DNA of 9,592 nt from Candidatus Aenigmatarchaeota archaeon (GTDB lineage: Archaea > Aenigmatarchaeota > Aenigmatarchaeia > QMZP01). Each line of letters opens with the position of its first letter. Within the stretch, counting starts at the first letter, position 1. The stretch spans positions 1 to 9,592 of the forward strand of contig WAQT01000023.1 of NCBI GenBank assembly GCA_015520105.1, read 5' to 3'. The notes beneath the pieces were generated by a model. It saw only the letters and a list, made by a program, of their open reading frames with translations, was not told the origin of the DNA and searched no databases. The translations under genes were made by a program, and so were the position numbers. This document shows, piece by piece, positions 1 through 7,039 of the stretch.

Positions 1-19
1 ACCTGTACTTGCTCCCCAT
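1..19 (-). CDS. Possible 5' end of a minus-strand gene cut by the left edge
   Basis: Read on the minus strand, an ATG at 19-17 opens MGSKYR before the edge. A second in-frame ATG lies two codons upstream at 25-23. The bases before it read GAGGGGTGAT, ending in GGTGAT. That matches the archaeal anti-Shine-Dalgarno sequence and sits four bases from the ATG at 19, so this is the preferred start. An AT-rich element at about 83-99 (minus strand TTTTTATATTAATT) could be its promoter and would give a leader of roughly 45-50 bases. Six residues cannot identify a product. The competing reading is the 3' end of a plus-strand gene in frame 3, open from position 3 to a TAA at 87-89. Confidence 0.3.
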
Positions 20-204
20 TCGCATCACCCCTCTTTATAATATGGGTTTGGAGAGATTAATTAGACACGCTCTTTCTGTCCATAATTAATATAAAAATTG
101 AGTGACTATTAAACTTTTCTTTCAGCGTGCCTTCCCATTATTGATTTCTGGTGGATGGGGGATTGACCGACCAGGATTACGCCTGACCAACGGTTGCGCA
201 TTCG
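20..204. other. Left-edge intergenic region
   Basis: There is no convincing gene here. The stretch holds AT-rich sequence at 81-116, including TAATATAAAAATT, which could be a TATA element on either strand. Read on the minus strand it supplies a T5 run that could help end transcription of the 205-1344 gene. A weak CAGG/CCTG dyad with a six-base loop lies near 172-185. None of this is strong enough to call as a separate site. Confidence 0.4.
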
Positions 205-1344
205 TCAGAAAGGAAAACGTTCCATGTAATCCTTAACTGCTTTGTAATCCCTGGCCTCTAACAGCGAGAGCCTCATTTCGAGAACAGGATTCTCAAGATA
301 TAGGTAGTGGTTGGCCCCGTGCACAGATGTGACAACCTTGTTGTGAACGCCATACTCCCTGTCCTTCTTCCTTAAGTTCCTGAGATGGTCTTTCAGAAAA
401 CCCGTCCTGCTCTCCCTGAACTCCCGGAAAAGCCTTTCCCGTTCCTCATCAGAGAGGTTGCCGAATCTCCACCCTTCAGAACTGTTCCCTCTCATGTACT
501 CCAGCCATTCCTCAAAGTCTGAGCGTCTCGCCCTCATTGGCAGGCAGACGTCTTCAGCCACAGCGGCCCCGAACAGCTCTCCCTCAATAGCTTTTATGTG
601 CCCTTTCCAGTCCATGTCTATGTTGTTAATGTTCAATGCGAATTCGTACAGGTTTCTGCTTCTCGGGTCTATCAGATTCAGGATATACGAGTTTCTCCAT
701 CCGCGCATAGATTGCTCCACCTCTTTATCAAGGTCGTGTCTGGTCTCAAGGAACCCGAACATTCTCACAAGGTCGCTCTTGTAAGGTATCCTGAAATACA
801 CGCCCTTTCCGGTTCTGGAGTACTCCGTTCTCTTGACTACAGAATGAATCTTCCTCTCCAGCCTCAGTCTCCCTTCAATCTCCTCCTTTTTTCTTTCCTC
901 GCTCGGACTGAAATACCAGAGATCAAAAAACACCACACCCCCTTCCTTCCTGAACCTGCTGGAAGGCAGGTTTGTTGAATACAGGTCTCTGATCAGGGTG
1001 TTCTCCAAATCTATCTTCATATGAAAATCCCCTCCATTAACAAACGCCTCTTCCAGCCTCCTTTCCACCCTCTTCCTGTGTTCAGGGCTTCCAAAATCCG
1101 GGCATCTGGAAAGTTCCGCGCACGTTTCTCCGTATCTTCTCTCCAACCCCGTCTTCAGCTCAAGCTCATAATCTATTATAGAATTCGCCAGTTCCAACGC
1201 CTTCTTCAATCCGTCTGAACTGTCCTCAAGAACGTATGTTGAATCTTCCCACTCAATGTATACATCGCTGCGTATATTCTTCGACCTCCTGATTGATGAT
1301 GGAGGATTCAGCAATTCCCTGTACGGAATTCTTCTTGCCTGCAT
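205..1344 (-). CDS. Unrecognised 379-residue charged protein
   Basis: I do not recognise this protein. The start is placed at the ATG at 1344-1342 (MQARRIPYRE), 16 codons inside the longest open frame. The extra codons would run through a TATA box (CTTATAAA, 1373-1366) lying 25 bases upstream of this ATG, as expected for a leaderless transcript. The stop is TGA at 207-205. There is no signal peptide or membrane helix, so it is probably cytoplasmic. It is rich in R, E, K and D, with charged, probably helical stretches near residues 60-105, 148-172 and 272-330. Aromatic and hydrophobic strand-like runs include VVFFDLWYF (137-145) and GVYFRIPY (181-188). A histidine-containing stretch lies near the C terminus (VHNKVVTSVHGANHYLY, 333-349). 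Cysteines are few (75, 81, 267) and form no CxxC motif. It stands alone, divergent from the RimK-like gene, so context gives no function. The open frame and archaeal promoter spacing argue that it is real. Confidence 0.8.
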   Translation of the reverse strand: MQARRIPYRELLNPPSSIRRSKNIRSDVYIEWEDSTYVLEDSSDGLKKALELANSIIDYELELKTGLERRYGETCAELSRCPDFGSPEHRKRVERRLEEAFVNGGDFHMKIDLENTLIRDLYSTNLPSSRFRKEGGVVFFDLWYFSPSEERKKEEIEGRLRLERKIHSVVKRTEYSRTGKGVYFRIPYKSDLVRMFGFLETRHDLDKEVEQSMRGWRNSYILNLIDPRSRNLYEFALNINNIDMDWKGHIKAIEGELFGAAVAEDVCLPMRARRSDFEEWLEYMRGNSSEGWRFGNLSDEERERLFREFRESRTGFLKDHLRNLRKKDREYGVHNKVVTSVHGANHYLYLENPVLEMRLSLLEARDYKAVKDYMERFPF

Positions 1345-1360
1345 GCAGAGAAAATAGCAG

Positions 1361-1373
1361 AAATTTTTATAAG
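1361..1373 (-). promoter_or_regulatory. Box A (TATA) promoter of the 379-residue protein gene
   Basis: On the minus strand the sequence reads CTTATAAAAATTT. The centre of CTTATAAA (1373-1366) is about 25 bases upstream of the ATG at 1344, which puts the expected transcription start at the start codon itself. No Shine-Dalgarno sequence precedes that ATG. Both points fit a leaderless archaeal mRNA. Confidence 0.7.
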
Positions 1374-1400
1374 TTTTTTGAAAATACAGCACGAAGCGCC

Positions 1401-1420
1401 GCTGGCCTCACCAGCAGGCC
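1401..1420. repeat. Overlapping GC-rich inverted repeats between divergent promoters
   Basis: GCTGG (1401-1405) pairs with CCAGC (1411-1415), and GGCCT (1404-1408) pairs with AGGCC (1416-1420). The two dyads overlap and could form mutually exclusive hairpins. They form a GC-rich island in the AT-rich interval between the box A elements of the flanking divergent genes. They could be an operator, or a chance result of short GC-rich sequence. Confidence 0.3.
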
Positions 1421-1430
1421 GGATAACTCA

Positions 1431-1438
1431 TTTATATA
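1431..1438 (+). promoter_or_regulatory. Box A (TATA) promoter of the RimK-like gene
   Basis: TTTATATA is centred 25.5 bases before the ATG at 1460. No Shine-Dalgarno sequence lies between them, so transcription probably starts at or within a base or two of the start codon. It would drive the ligase gene and the radical SAM gene behind it. Confidence 0.75.
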
Positions 1439-1459
1439 TCCCAACCAATTAGAATAGCG

Positions 1460-2341
1460 ATGAAGCAGAAAATTGCGATGCTCGGGCCGACAGAGAAGTC
1501 CGTAAGCTATACCAGCAGGAGGCTTGTGGATGAGGCAAAAAACGCGGGCCTCTCCCTCGATTATATACCCGTTGTATCAGTGGAACTCAGAATCCGCGAC
1601 AGGCTCGAGGCCTTCTACGGAAAGACCGACCTCTCGAAGTTCGATTATATCCTTCCGAGAATAGACTCCAAGAGAGCGATAATAGGGTATCCGGTGATAA
1701 GGTTTCTTGACGCCCTTGGGGTGAAGAAGCCCTACCCGGCAGAAACAATACACATAGCGCACAACAAGTTCCTCACACTGGAGCAGCTCGTGAAGCACGG
1801 AATCCATGTGCCAGAGACGTACCTCACAGCTTCAAAGGAATGCGCAATGAAGATAATAGAGAAGCAGAAACTTCCGCTCATGCTCAAGCTCCTTTCAGGC
1901 TTCGGAGGAAAGGGAGTGATGGTGATGGAGAGCAAAGAAGCAGCAAAATCCGTCATAGAGACCATGACAGTCCTGAAGCAGGAGGTTCTGATAGAGAAGT
2001 TTCTCCCGAACCCCGGAGAGGACATAAGAGGTCTTGTCGCGGGAGATGAAGTCATAGGCTCCTTCAAGAGAATCGCTCCGTCCGGAGAGGCGAGGGCGAA
2101 CATAAAGGCAGGCGGAAAGGGCGTGGCGTACAAGCTCACCTCAGAGATGGAGGAGATATGCTTCAGGTGCGCTGAAGCTATAAAGTCAAAGATATGCGCG
2201 GTGGATATGATAGAGAGCAAAGACGGAGTCAATGTAATAGAGGTCAACATAAACCCCGGAATCCAGGGAATGGAGAAGGCGACAAATCTCAACATAGCCA
2301 GAAGGATGATGGAATTCGTAAAGAAAGAGATAAAGCAGTAA
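1460..2341 (+). CDS. RimK/LysX/MptN-type ATP-grasp ligase
   Basis: This is a 293-residue ATP-dependent carboxylate-amine ligase of the RimK family. Members activate a carboxylate as an acyl phosphate and join it to an amine, often glutamate. The N-terminal third (about 1-95) is the pre-ATP-grasp domain. Lid and ATP-binding features follow: N102-K103, K143 in LKLL, the glycine-rich loop GFGGKGV (147-153), E179, and D188-I-R190. The metal-binding end includes D249 and EVNINPG (261-267), and the conserved N214-I-K-A-G-G core is present. The length matches RimK, LysX, MptN and CofF. Which substrate it uses cannot be told: no LysW carrier, ribosomal S6 or methanopterin/F420 gene lies nearby. The start is set by a box A 25 bases upstream. 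The radical SAM gene begins 8 bases after its TAA, so the two are probably co-transcribed. The ATP-grasp call is firm; the exact reaction is open. Confidence 0.9.
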   Translation: MKQKIAMLGPTEKSVSYTSRRLVDEAKNAGLSLDYIPVVSVELRIRDRLEAFYGKTDLSKFDYILPRIDSKRAIIGYPVIRFLDALGVKKPYPAETIHIAHNKFLTLEQLVKHGIHVPETYLTASKECAMKIIEKQKLPLMLKLLSGFGGKGVMVMESKEAAKSVIETMTVLKQEVLIEKFLPNPGEDIRGLVAGDEVIGSFKRIAPSGEARANIKAGGKGVAYKLTSEMEEICFRCAEAIKSKICAVDMIESKDGVNVIEVNINPGIQGMEKATNLNIARRMMEFVKKEIKQ

Positions 2342-2349
2342 TCTATGCT

Positions 2350-3249
2350 ATGAAACGCGCGCTTGAGAACTACAGCAGGGCGGTCTCAGGAAAATCCGAA
2401 CCCAGATTCAAAAGCGCAGACCTTGATGAAAAGACCAGAAAGGCCTTCATGATCCTCAAGAGATGCGAACTCTGCGAAAGGAAGTGCAGGGCAGACAGGA
2501 CCGGAGGAGAGAGAGGATGGTGCAAGGTTCCTGACAGGATGCTTGTTTCGTCCATGTTCCCGCACTGGGGAGAGGAGCGTTTCCTTGTCCCAAGCTTCAC
2601 GGTTTTCTTCTGGTCCTGCACCTTCTCCTGCGTCTACTGCCAGAATTGGACTGTATCGCAAAGACTGGAGATGCCAACAGAAATCACCGAGAAGGAGCTT
2701 GCCGCACGCATAGATTCCTGCGGCTGCAAGAACGTGAACTTTGTCGGCGGAGAACCAACGCCATACCTTCCCTTTATCCTCAAAACCCTGAAGTTCGTGA
2801 AATCAGACATTCCTGTGGTCTGGAACTCCAATTTCTATATGTCAGAGAAATCCATGGGTCTGCTGAAAGGAATTGTCGACCTCTACCTCAGCGACTTCAA
2901 GTACGGAAACAACAGATGCGCCTGGAGGCTTTCAAGAACGAAACGCTACACAGAGGTTGTGAAAAGAAACCACATCCTAGCTTTCCAGGACTCAGACCTT
3001 GTGGTAAGACACCTCGTGCTCCCAGGTCATACCGAGTGCTGCTCAAAACCTGTTCTGGATTTTATCTCAGAGAGTTTTGGCCGGAAGGTAATAGTGAACA
3101 TCATGCCCCAGTACAGGCCCGAGTACAGGGCAAGGGAATTCCCGGATATTTCAGGCGGCTTAAGAGAAGATGAGTTTGAAGAGGTTGTGGACTATGCAAA
3201 ATCCCTCGGTCTGAACTCTACAGAGCATTCCAATCAACGTGAGATATAG
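2350..3249 (+). CDS. COG1313 (PflX)-type radical SAM protein
   Basis: This 299-residue cytoplasmic radical SAM protein resembles pyruvate formate-lyase activating enzymes. The SAM [4Fe-4S] motif is C90-TFS-C94-VY-C97, followed by QNW. The glycine-rich SAM-binding motif GGEPTP lies at 133-138. An N-terminal cysteine cluster, C39-x2-C42-x3-C46 and C58 in GERGWC, is typical of COG1313 and suggests a second metal site. Family signatures continue with YLSDFKYG (179-186), VRHLVLPGH (219-227) and MPQYRPEYR (252-260). The start is the ATG at 2350; the frame stays open further upstream, but only inside the ligase gene. There is no Shine-Dalgarno, so translation may depend on coupling to the ligase, whose stop is 8 bases away. 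The family's substrate is not well established. No pyruvate formate-lyase or other glycyl radical enzyme is in the window, so an 'activase' role should not be assumed. A link to the ligase is inferred from the operon. Confidence 0.88.
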   Translation: MKRALENYSRAVSGKSEPRFKSADLDEKTRKAFMILKRCELCERKCRADRTGGERGWCKVPDRMLVSSMFPHWGEERFLVPSFTVFFWSCTFSCVYCQNWTVSQRLEMPTEITEKELAARIDSCGCKNVNFVGGEPTPYLPFILKTLKFVKSDIPVVWNSNFYMSEKSMGLLKGIVDLYLSDFKYGNNRCAWRLSRTKRYTEVVKRNHILAFQDSDLVVRHLVLPGHTECCSKPVLDFISESFGRKVIVNIMPQYRPEYRAREFPDISGGLREDEFEEVVDYAKSLGLNSTEHSNQREI

Positions 3250-3267
3250 AACAGCCGGCTCAAGCAA

Positions 3268-3275
3268 TTAATAAA
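3268..3275 (+). promoter_or_regulatory. Weak candidate box A before the cysteine-rich surface protein
   Basis: TTAATAAA lies in the 28-base gap after the radical SAM gene. It is centred 27.5 bases before an in-frame ATG at 3299, close to the spacing of the other promoters here, but far too near the first ATG at 3278 to serve it. If it works, the surface protein is transcribed separately and starts at 3299. The match is poorer than at the other promoters. Confidence 0.35.
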
Positions 3276-3277
3276 CC

Positions 3278-5353
3278 ATGAAACTCATTATTAAAAGAAT
3301 GTCCTGTAAGCCTTCACCTGAGTATTGCGAGAGCAAAAACAGATTCAGTATGAATGGCTTCCTGGCTATTCTTCTTTCCGGTTTTTTGCTCCTTCCGTTT
3401 CTAATCGCGGACGCCTCTGCTGATGCAACATGCGGCAATGGCATAGTGGAATCCGGAGAGCAGTGCGATGACGGAAACTTGTACGACTATGACATGTGCA
3501 TGAACGACTGCAAATGGAGGATGGCAGAGATTAATGTAAGCACCTGCACAGGCCAGGGAGAGCTTTACCTATATCGGGGAGACCCTTTCCAGCCCATAAA
3601 CACCTCGTTCTTTGTGAACAGAAACCAGCTCCTTATATTCGCCAGAAACTCCGCAACAATCTCAGCAAGAGTTGACCAGAATGATATCACTCCCGAAATC
3701 GTTTTCCAGGACACCCATGTAACAGTGTACAGCCTGAATACAACAAACGGTTCTCTGGTATCCGTTAATGGAACATCTCCGTACGGAGCAAGAGGCATTC
3801 AGGGGTATCTGGCACAGGACAGGGAACGGCCGGTCTATAACTCCACAGGCATCACTATCATATACGATAATGAGAGCGAGAATTATATGTATCTCAGAAA
3901 GGGAGAGTACAGTTACATAATATTTGACAAATACACAATCAACCTTCCAGGCGAACCCGAAGACTATAGAGAAGTCACAGCAAAGGTAAAAGACGAGAGC
4001 AACAACTCTTATATCGTTACTTCCGTATACGACCATCCCTATCCTTCGGGAACGCAGGGTGCCGTGGTTGACAATTTCCAGATAGAAGATGACGGACCGT
4101 ACACATTTAGCGTGGACACCGAGGACAGCATCTACTGGCCTCTTGCGCAATGCAAAGTTACCTGCGAGGATGCTGACTATTCCTATGACGTGAATATGTG
4201 GGTGACAGGAATAAACTGCTATTATCCTGACCACAGCACGGATTACGATACAATCAGCGTTCCTGTTAAAGCAAATTATTCTGTTAAAGGCTGGGTCTCG
4301 AGAGGTCATCCCGGACACTGCCAGACAAACGAGGACTTCTATCTTGAAATCAACGGCGAGAGCGGTCCTGAGACCGAGGACGACCCTGACCCCTGCGCTG
4401 TCACGGAGAGGCTCGATTTCCTTGGAAACTTCAGTTTCGTGTCAGGGAATAATGACATCATCATGCATACAGCAAGCAGATGCCCTCCGGACACGACTGC
4501 AAACAGCGTAGACCTCAACAGAATATGCCTCTATAGAATATACGATATCTCAGCCGATAACCTTCCTCCAAACATAAGCGAAGAGGCAAGGGACGATAAA
4601 GGGAACGCATTAACAGGAAATTATATACCTGAAGATGTCGCTGCAATAAATATAACATCCAAGGCATTCGACACAGCAACAGGCGTCATTAGCCACAGGA
4701 TAGTGTATTGGACTGTCCAGAACAATGAATATAACAACGGAAGCGTGGAATGCGGTCCCGTGTACCCGGAAGATGTAAGCGAATGCTATAAGGAATTCGG
4801 CTATGAATATGATACGATAATAAAATACTATGCGGAAGCTGTTGACAGGGCCGGCAACAGGAATGTGACTGAAGCAAGAATCATCTCCACGTATCCCCAT
4901 CCTCTTGCGAATTTCGAGACCCGCAACATTTACATTGAGATGGGCGACTCCCTGCTTATTCCTGTTAAGGTAAGGAACATAGACACCGTAACTGATAACA
5001 TAACTGTCTGGATAAACAGCTCTTTTGCTTACGGGAAGCCCGGATTTGTCAGCAAAGGAACAGGAGATTACGAAATCACGGGACCTGATAATGAAATATT
5101 GAATGTCTACAATCTCAATCCCATGGAAGAAAGAACGTTCATCATATATGCGCCCCCTACGGATATAGGTGAGTATTACATAAACATGACTGCAATCTCG
5201 AAATATGCTGCTCCATCGCTTATTGACCTGGACAGAGCATCAGTAACCATAAAATATCCGGTAACCTTTCCGGGGCTGTCCTTCTGGACAGTCATACTCA
5301 TAATATTCTTGTCATTGTTTCTCGTCTCAAGACTCTCTTGGTTTGCGGTTTAG
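3278..5353 (+). CDS. Secreted, C-terminally anchored surface protein with cysteine-rich repeat
   Basis: This 691-residue protein has a basic N terminus, then a hydrophobic stretch at about 26-44 (MNGFLAILLSGFLLLPFLI) ending in ADASADA, which reads as a signal peptide. It is followed by one myxo-disulfide (DUF4215-like) repeat at 51-80: CGNG, then E-x-CDDGN, with cysteines at 52, 63, 74 and 78. The middle is beta-rich and Ig-like; one segment around 430-540 ends in YYAEAVDRAGNRNVT. About 17 N-x-S/T sequons suggest glycosylation. There are 14 cysteines after the signal peptide, all before residue 504, so disulfides are likely in that part only. Residues 545-660 look like another Ig/CARDB-type domain. 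One membrane helix at about 669-687 ends the protein with a short tail, so the bulk faces outside. The start is uncertain: ATGs at 3278, 3299 and 3350 are all in frame, and 3299 fits the weak upstream box A best. Function is unknown; adhesion or cell envelope is a reasonable guess. Confidence 0.85.
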   Translation: MKLIIKRMSCKPSPEYCESKNRFSMNGFLAILLSGFLLLPFLIADASADATCGNGIVESGEQCDDGNLYDYDMCMNDCKWRMAEINVSTCTGQGELYLYRGDPFQPINTSFFVNRNQLLIFARNSATISARVDQNDITPEIVFQDTHVTVYSLNTTNGSLVSVNGTSPYGARGIQGYLAQDRERPVYNSTGITIIYDNESENYMYLRKGEYSYIIFDKYTINLPGEPEDYREVTAKVKDESNNSYIVTSVYDHPYPSGTQGAVVDNFQIEDDGPYTFSVDTEDSIYWPLAQCKVTCEDADYSYDVNMWVTGINCYYPDHSTDYDTISVPVKANYSVKGWVSRGHPGHCQTNEDFYLEINGESGPETEDDPDPCAVTERLDFLGNFSFVSGNNDIIMHTASRCPPDTTANSVDLNRICLYRIYDISADNLPPNISEEARDDKGNALTGNYIPEDVAAINITSKAFDTATGVISHRIVYWTVQNNEYNNGSVECGPVYPEDVSECYKEFGYEYDTIIKYYAEAVDRAGNRNVTEARIISTYPHPLANFETRNIYIEMGDSLLIPVKVRNIDTVTDNITVWINSSFAYGKPGFVSKGTGDYEITGPDNEILNVYNLNPMEERTFIIYAPPTDIGEYYINMTAISKYAAPSLIDLDRASVTIKYPVTFPGLSFWTVILIIFLSLFLVSRLSWFAV

Positions 5354-5395
5354 CTAATATTCTGGCTGTAGGCGAACCGGACATGCGGATACTAT

Positions 5396-6340
5396 CTAAT
5401 CCTTTCCTCCGCCCGCGACCTCATCCACGTCCTCCGCGTTTATCACGTTCTTCCCGAACAGCGAAACGTCGTCCCATATCCTCGGGCACGCGGTGTTCAC
5501 CAGAACATCCATGTCAATGCCCATGAGCTTGTCCGGGCTGAACTCGTCCGCTGCAAGAATCCAGGCCTTCTTCCCCGCTCCTTTGAGCTTCTCCTTTATC
5601 TTCTCCGCAAGCCCGGGCCTCGCCTGACCCGGTTTTGAGGAGACCAGTATCCCGAACCTCTCGGCTGCCTTGGCCTTCTCTATCCTCATCAGCCTCACAA
5701 CCTCCCTGTTCCTGTCCCTCTCAATCCTCTCCAGAGTTCCAGCCTCCGGATTCAGGGAGAACACGGGCTTCTTCACCCTCTCTGCAAGACCTACAGGATG
5801 GAAGCGCCCGCTTCCTATGTATATAAAACAGTCCGCGACAGGCTCAAGAGGAACTGCTGCCGAATAGTCGCAGCCGAGAATCTGTCCAGGATGCTTCGCA
5901 GGACCTGTCGGAACGCCTACATGAACACTCTTCCCCTCTGCCTCGAGAAACTCTCTCGCCCTCTCCAGCGAACCAAGGTGCTGGACAGTGGACACAAGGG
6001 CCACGTTCCCGAAACCCTTAAGCTTCTCCCATGACGCTTTGAGAACAGGGACAGGGTCGAAATCCTCCCTCCACTCCTCGTAAACCACGGGAATCTCTGT
6101 CTTCATCCCAAAGTCCGCATGGCCCACATGAACTATAAGGTCGCACCCGAGCCTCTTCGCGTCGCACTCCCTGACATCGCACGCCCCGTAGCATCTCTCC
6201 ACAGAGATGAACGCCTCTGCCCCGGCCTCTTCGATCTCCTCTGCAATCCCCTGAGCGCTTGCCTTAAGACCTTCCGGAACCTGAAGGAGAACCCTTCTTG
6301 CTCCCCTCTTCCTCACCTCTTCAGCAACTTTCCCGAACAT
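5396..6340 (-). CDS. dph2: Diphthamide synthase Dph2 (2-(3-amino-3-carboxypropyl)histidine synthase)
   Basis: This 314-residue protein catalyses the first step of diphthamide synthesis. It transfers the 3-amino-3-carboxypropyl group of SAM to a histidine of elongation factor 2, using an unusual [4Fe-4S] radical chemistry. The archaeal enzyme works as a homodimer. Three cluster cysteines are visible in their family settings, one per domain: C54 in CYGACD, C157 in ILGCDY, and C285 in NTACPRI. Other signatures include LLQVPEGL (18-25), HVGHADFG (71-78) and STVQHLG (117-123). The length fits archaeal Dph2. The frame is open a further 77 codons upstream, but that stretch overlaps the PHP gene on the other strand and crosses its promoter, so the start is placed at the ATG at 6340 (MFGKVAEEVRK). 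It converges on the surface protein gene with 42 bases between stops and diverges from the PHP gene. Confidence 0.95.
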   Translation of the reverse strand: MFGKVAEEVRKRGARRVLLQVPEGLKASAQGIAEEIEEAGAEAFISVERCYGACDVRECDAKRLGCDLIVHVGHADFGMKTEIPVVYEEWREDFDPVPVLKASWEKLKGFGNVALVSTVQHLGSLERAREFLEAEGKSVHVGVPTGPAKHPGQILGCDYSAAVPLEPVADCFIYIGSGRFHPVGLAERVKKPVFSLNPEAGTLERIERDRNREVVRLMRIEKAKAAERFGILVSSKPGQARPGLAEKIKEKLKGAGKKAWILAADEFSPDKLMGIDMDVLVNTACPRIWDDVSLFGKNVINAEDVDEVAGGGKD

Positions 6341-6369
6341 GCCACCACAATGATAAAAACGAATGATGC

Positions 6370-6377
6370 TTTTTATA
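6370..6377 (+). promoter_or_regulatory. Box A (TATA) promoter of the PHP-thiI operon
   Basis: TTTTTATA is centred 25.5 bases before the ATG at 6399, so a leaderless start is expected. Its complement, TATAAAAA, is also a good box A for the opposite direction and is the only obvious one upstream of dph2. There it is centred about 33 bases from the ATG at 6340, which would leave a leader of roughly 8-10 bases. One element may serve both genes. Confidence 0.7.
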
Positions 6378-6398
6378 GATTCCTTGAATAGAATTTCT

Positions 6399-7031
6399 AT
6401 GGCCCTGAGAATGGACATGCACGTCCACAGCGCGCATTCTGGAGACTCCAGAATGCCCGTCGAGGAGATTCTCGAATCCGCAAGGAGGGCGGGCCTCCAC
6501 GGCATCGCGATAACAGACCACAATGAGATAGCAGGAGCCCTGGAAGCAAAAAGGAAATCAAAAGACCTCATAATTATTGTCGGAGAGGAGATAAAGACCC
6601 TTCAGGGAGAGATTCTGGCCTACAACATAAAGAGAAGGATAGAACCGTTCATGACCATGGAGGAAACCATAGAGGCCGTGAGGAAGCAGGGAGGCCTCAT
6701 CGCTGTTTCCCATCCCTTCGATATGTTCAGAAGCGATGCGGTCCGGAATCCGGAAGTTCTTGAGAGAATCGCGAAGAATCTCGACTTCGTTGAGATTAAC
6801 GGCCGCTCCCTTCCGGAGAGCAACAGGAAGGCAAAGGAGTTCGCCCGGAGGCACGGAATCCCTCTTATAGCCGGAAGCGACGCCCACACCCCTATGGAGA
6901 TAGGTACGGCATACACGATATTCCACGGAAAGCCCCTGTGCAGAAAGACAGACATCTCCGTTTCGGCAAGCACGCTTGAACTGCTCGGCCGGCTGTTCAG
7001 GACGAAGCTCTACAAGACTCTCGGGATATAG
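6399..7031 (+). CDS. PHP-domain metal-dependent phosphoesterase
   Basis: This 210-residue single-domain PHP protein carries the whole metal-binding set. It has H8-x-H10 in MHVHS, D40-H41-N42, E63/E64 in GEE, H105 in SHP, and D161-x-H163 in GSDAH. PHP proteins bind two or three metal ions and hydrolyse phosphoesters; stand-alone members include nucleases, nucleotide phosphatases and histidinol phosphatases. The short length and lack of other domains leave the substrate open. The start at 6399 is chosen because a box A lies exactly 25 bases upstream; the longer frame from 6363 would run through that box. An in-frame ATG at 6411 is less likely. The stop overlaps the Shine-Dalgarno of thiI, 8 bases before its ATG, so the two form an operon. 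A role in tRNA or nucleotide metabolism is an inference from that context only. Confidence 0.9.
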   Translation: MALRMDMHVHSAHSGDSRMPVEEILESARRAGLHGIAITDHNEIAGALEAKRKSKDLIIIVGEEIKTLQGEILAYNIKRRIEPFMTMEETIEAVRKQGGLIAVSHPFDMFRSDAVRNPEVLERIAKNLDFVEINGRSLPESNRKAKEFARRHGIPLIAGSDAHTPMEIGTAYTIFHGKPLCRKTDISVSASTLELLGRLFRTKLYKTLGI

Positions 7032-7035
7032 GAGG
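7030..7035 (+). promoter_or_regulatory. Shine-Dalgarno sequence of thiI
   Basis: AGGAGG lies four bases before the thiI ATG at 7040 and overlaps the stop codon of the PHP gene. It is the only strong Shine-Dalgarno among the complete genes of the window. That fits a pattern in which first genes are leaderless and an internal operon gene uses a ribosome binding site. Confidence 0.8.
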
Positions 7036-7039
7036 AAGC

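Noticed and set aside
3..89. Possible 3' end of a plus-strand gene at the left edge
   Set aside because: The frame is open for only 28 codons with less typical codon use, and the minus-strand start with GGTGAT is the better reading; neither is secure.
1732..2295. 187-codon minus-strand frame inside the ligase gene
   Set aside because: It is antisense to a clearly recognised ATP-grasp protein and looks like a shadow of its codon bias.
2194..2349. Upstream extension of the radical SAM frame
   Set aside because: It lies wholly inside the 3' end of the ligase gene apart from the last 8 bases, and its translation is low-complexity and unlike COG1313.
2345..2353. Two-codon ATG-CTA-TGA frame overlapping the radical SAM start
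   Set aside because: It is too short to be meaningful and probably a chance result of the ATGCTATGA sequence; a re-initiation role cannot be supported.
3662..4318. 218-codon minus-strand frame inside the surface protein gene
   Set aside because: It is antisense to a signal-peptide protein with coherent domains; it has no promoter or ribosome binding site and no recognisable motif.
5354..5395. Terminator between the convergent surface protein and dph2 genes
   Set aside because: The 42-base gap has no T-run or stable hairpin on either strand.
6341..6571. Seventy-seven extra N-terminal codons of dph2
   Set aside because: They overlap the PHP coding region on the other strand, cross its promoter, and do not resemble Dph2; the ATG at 6340 begins the family-like sequence.
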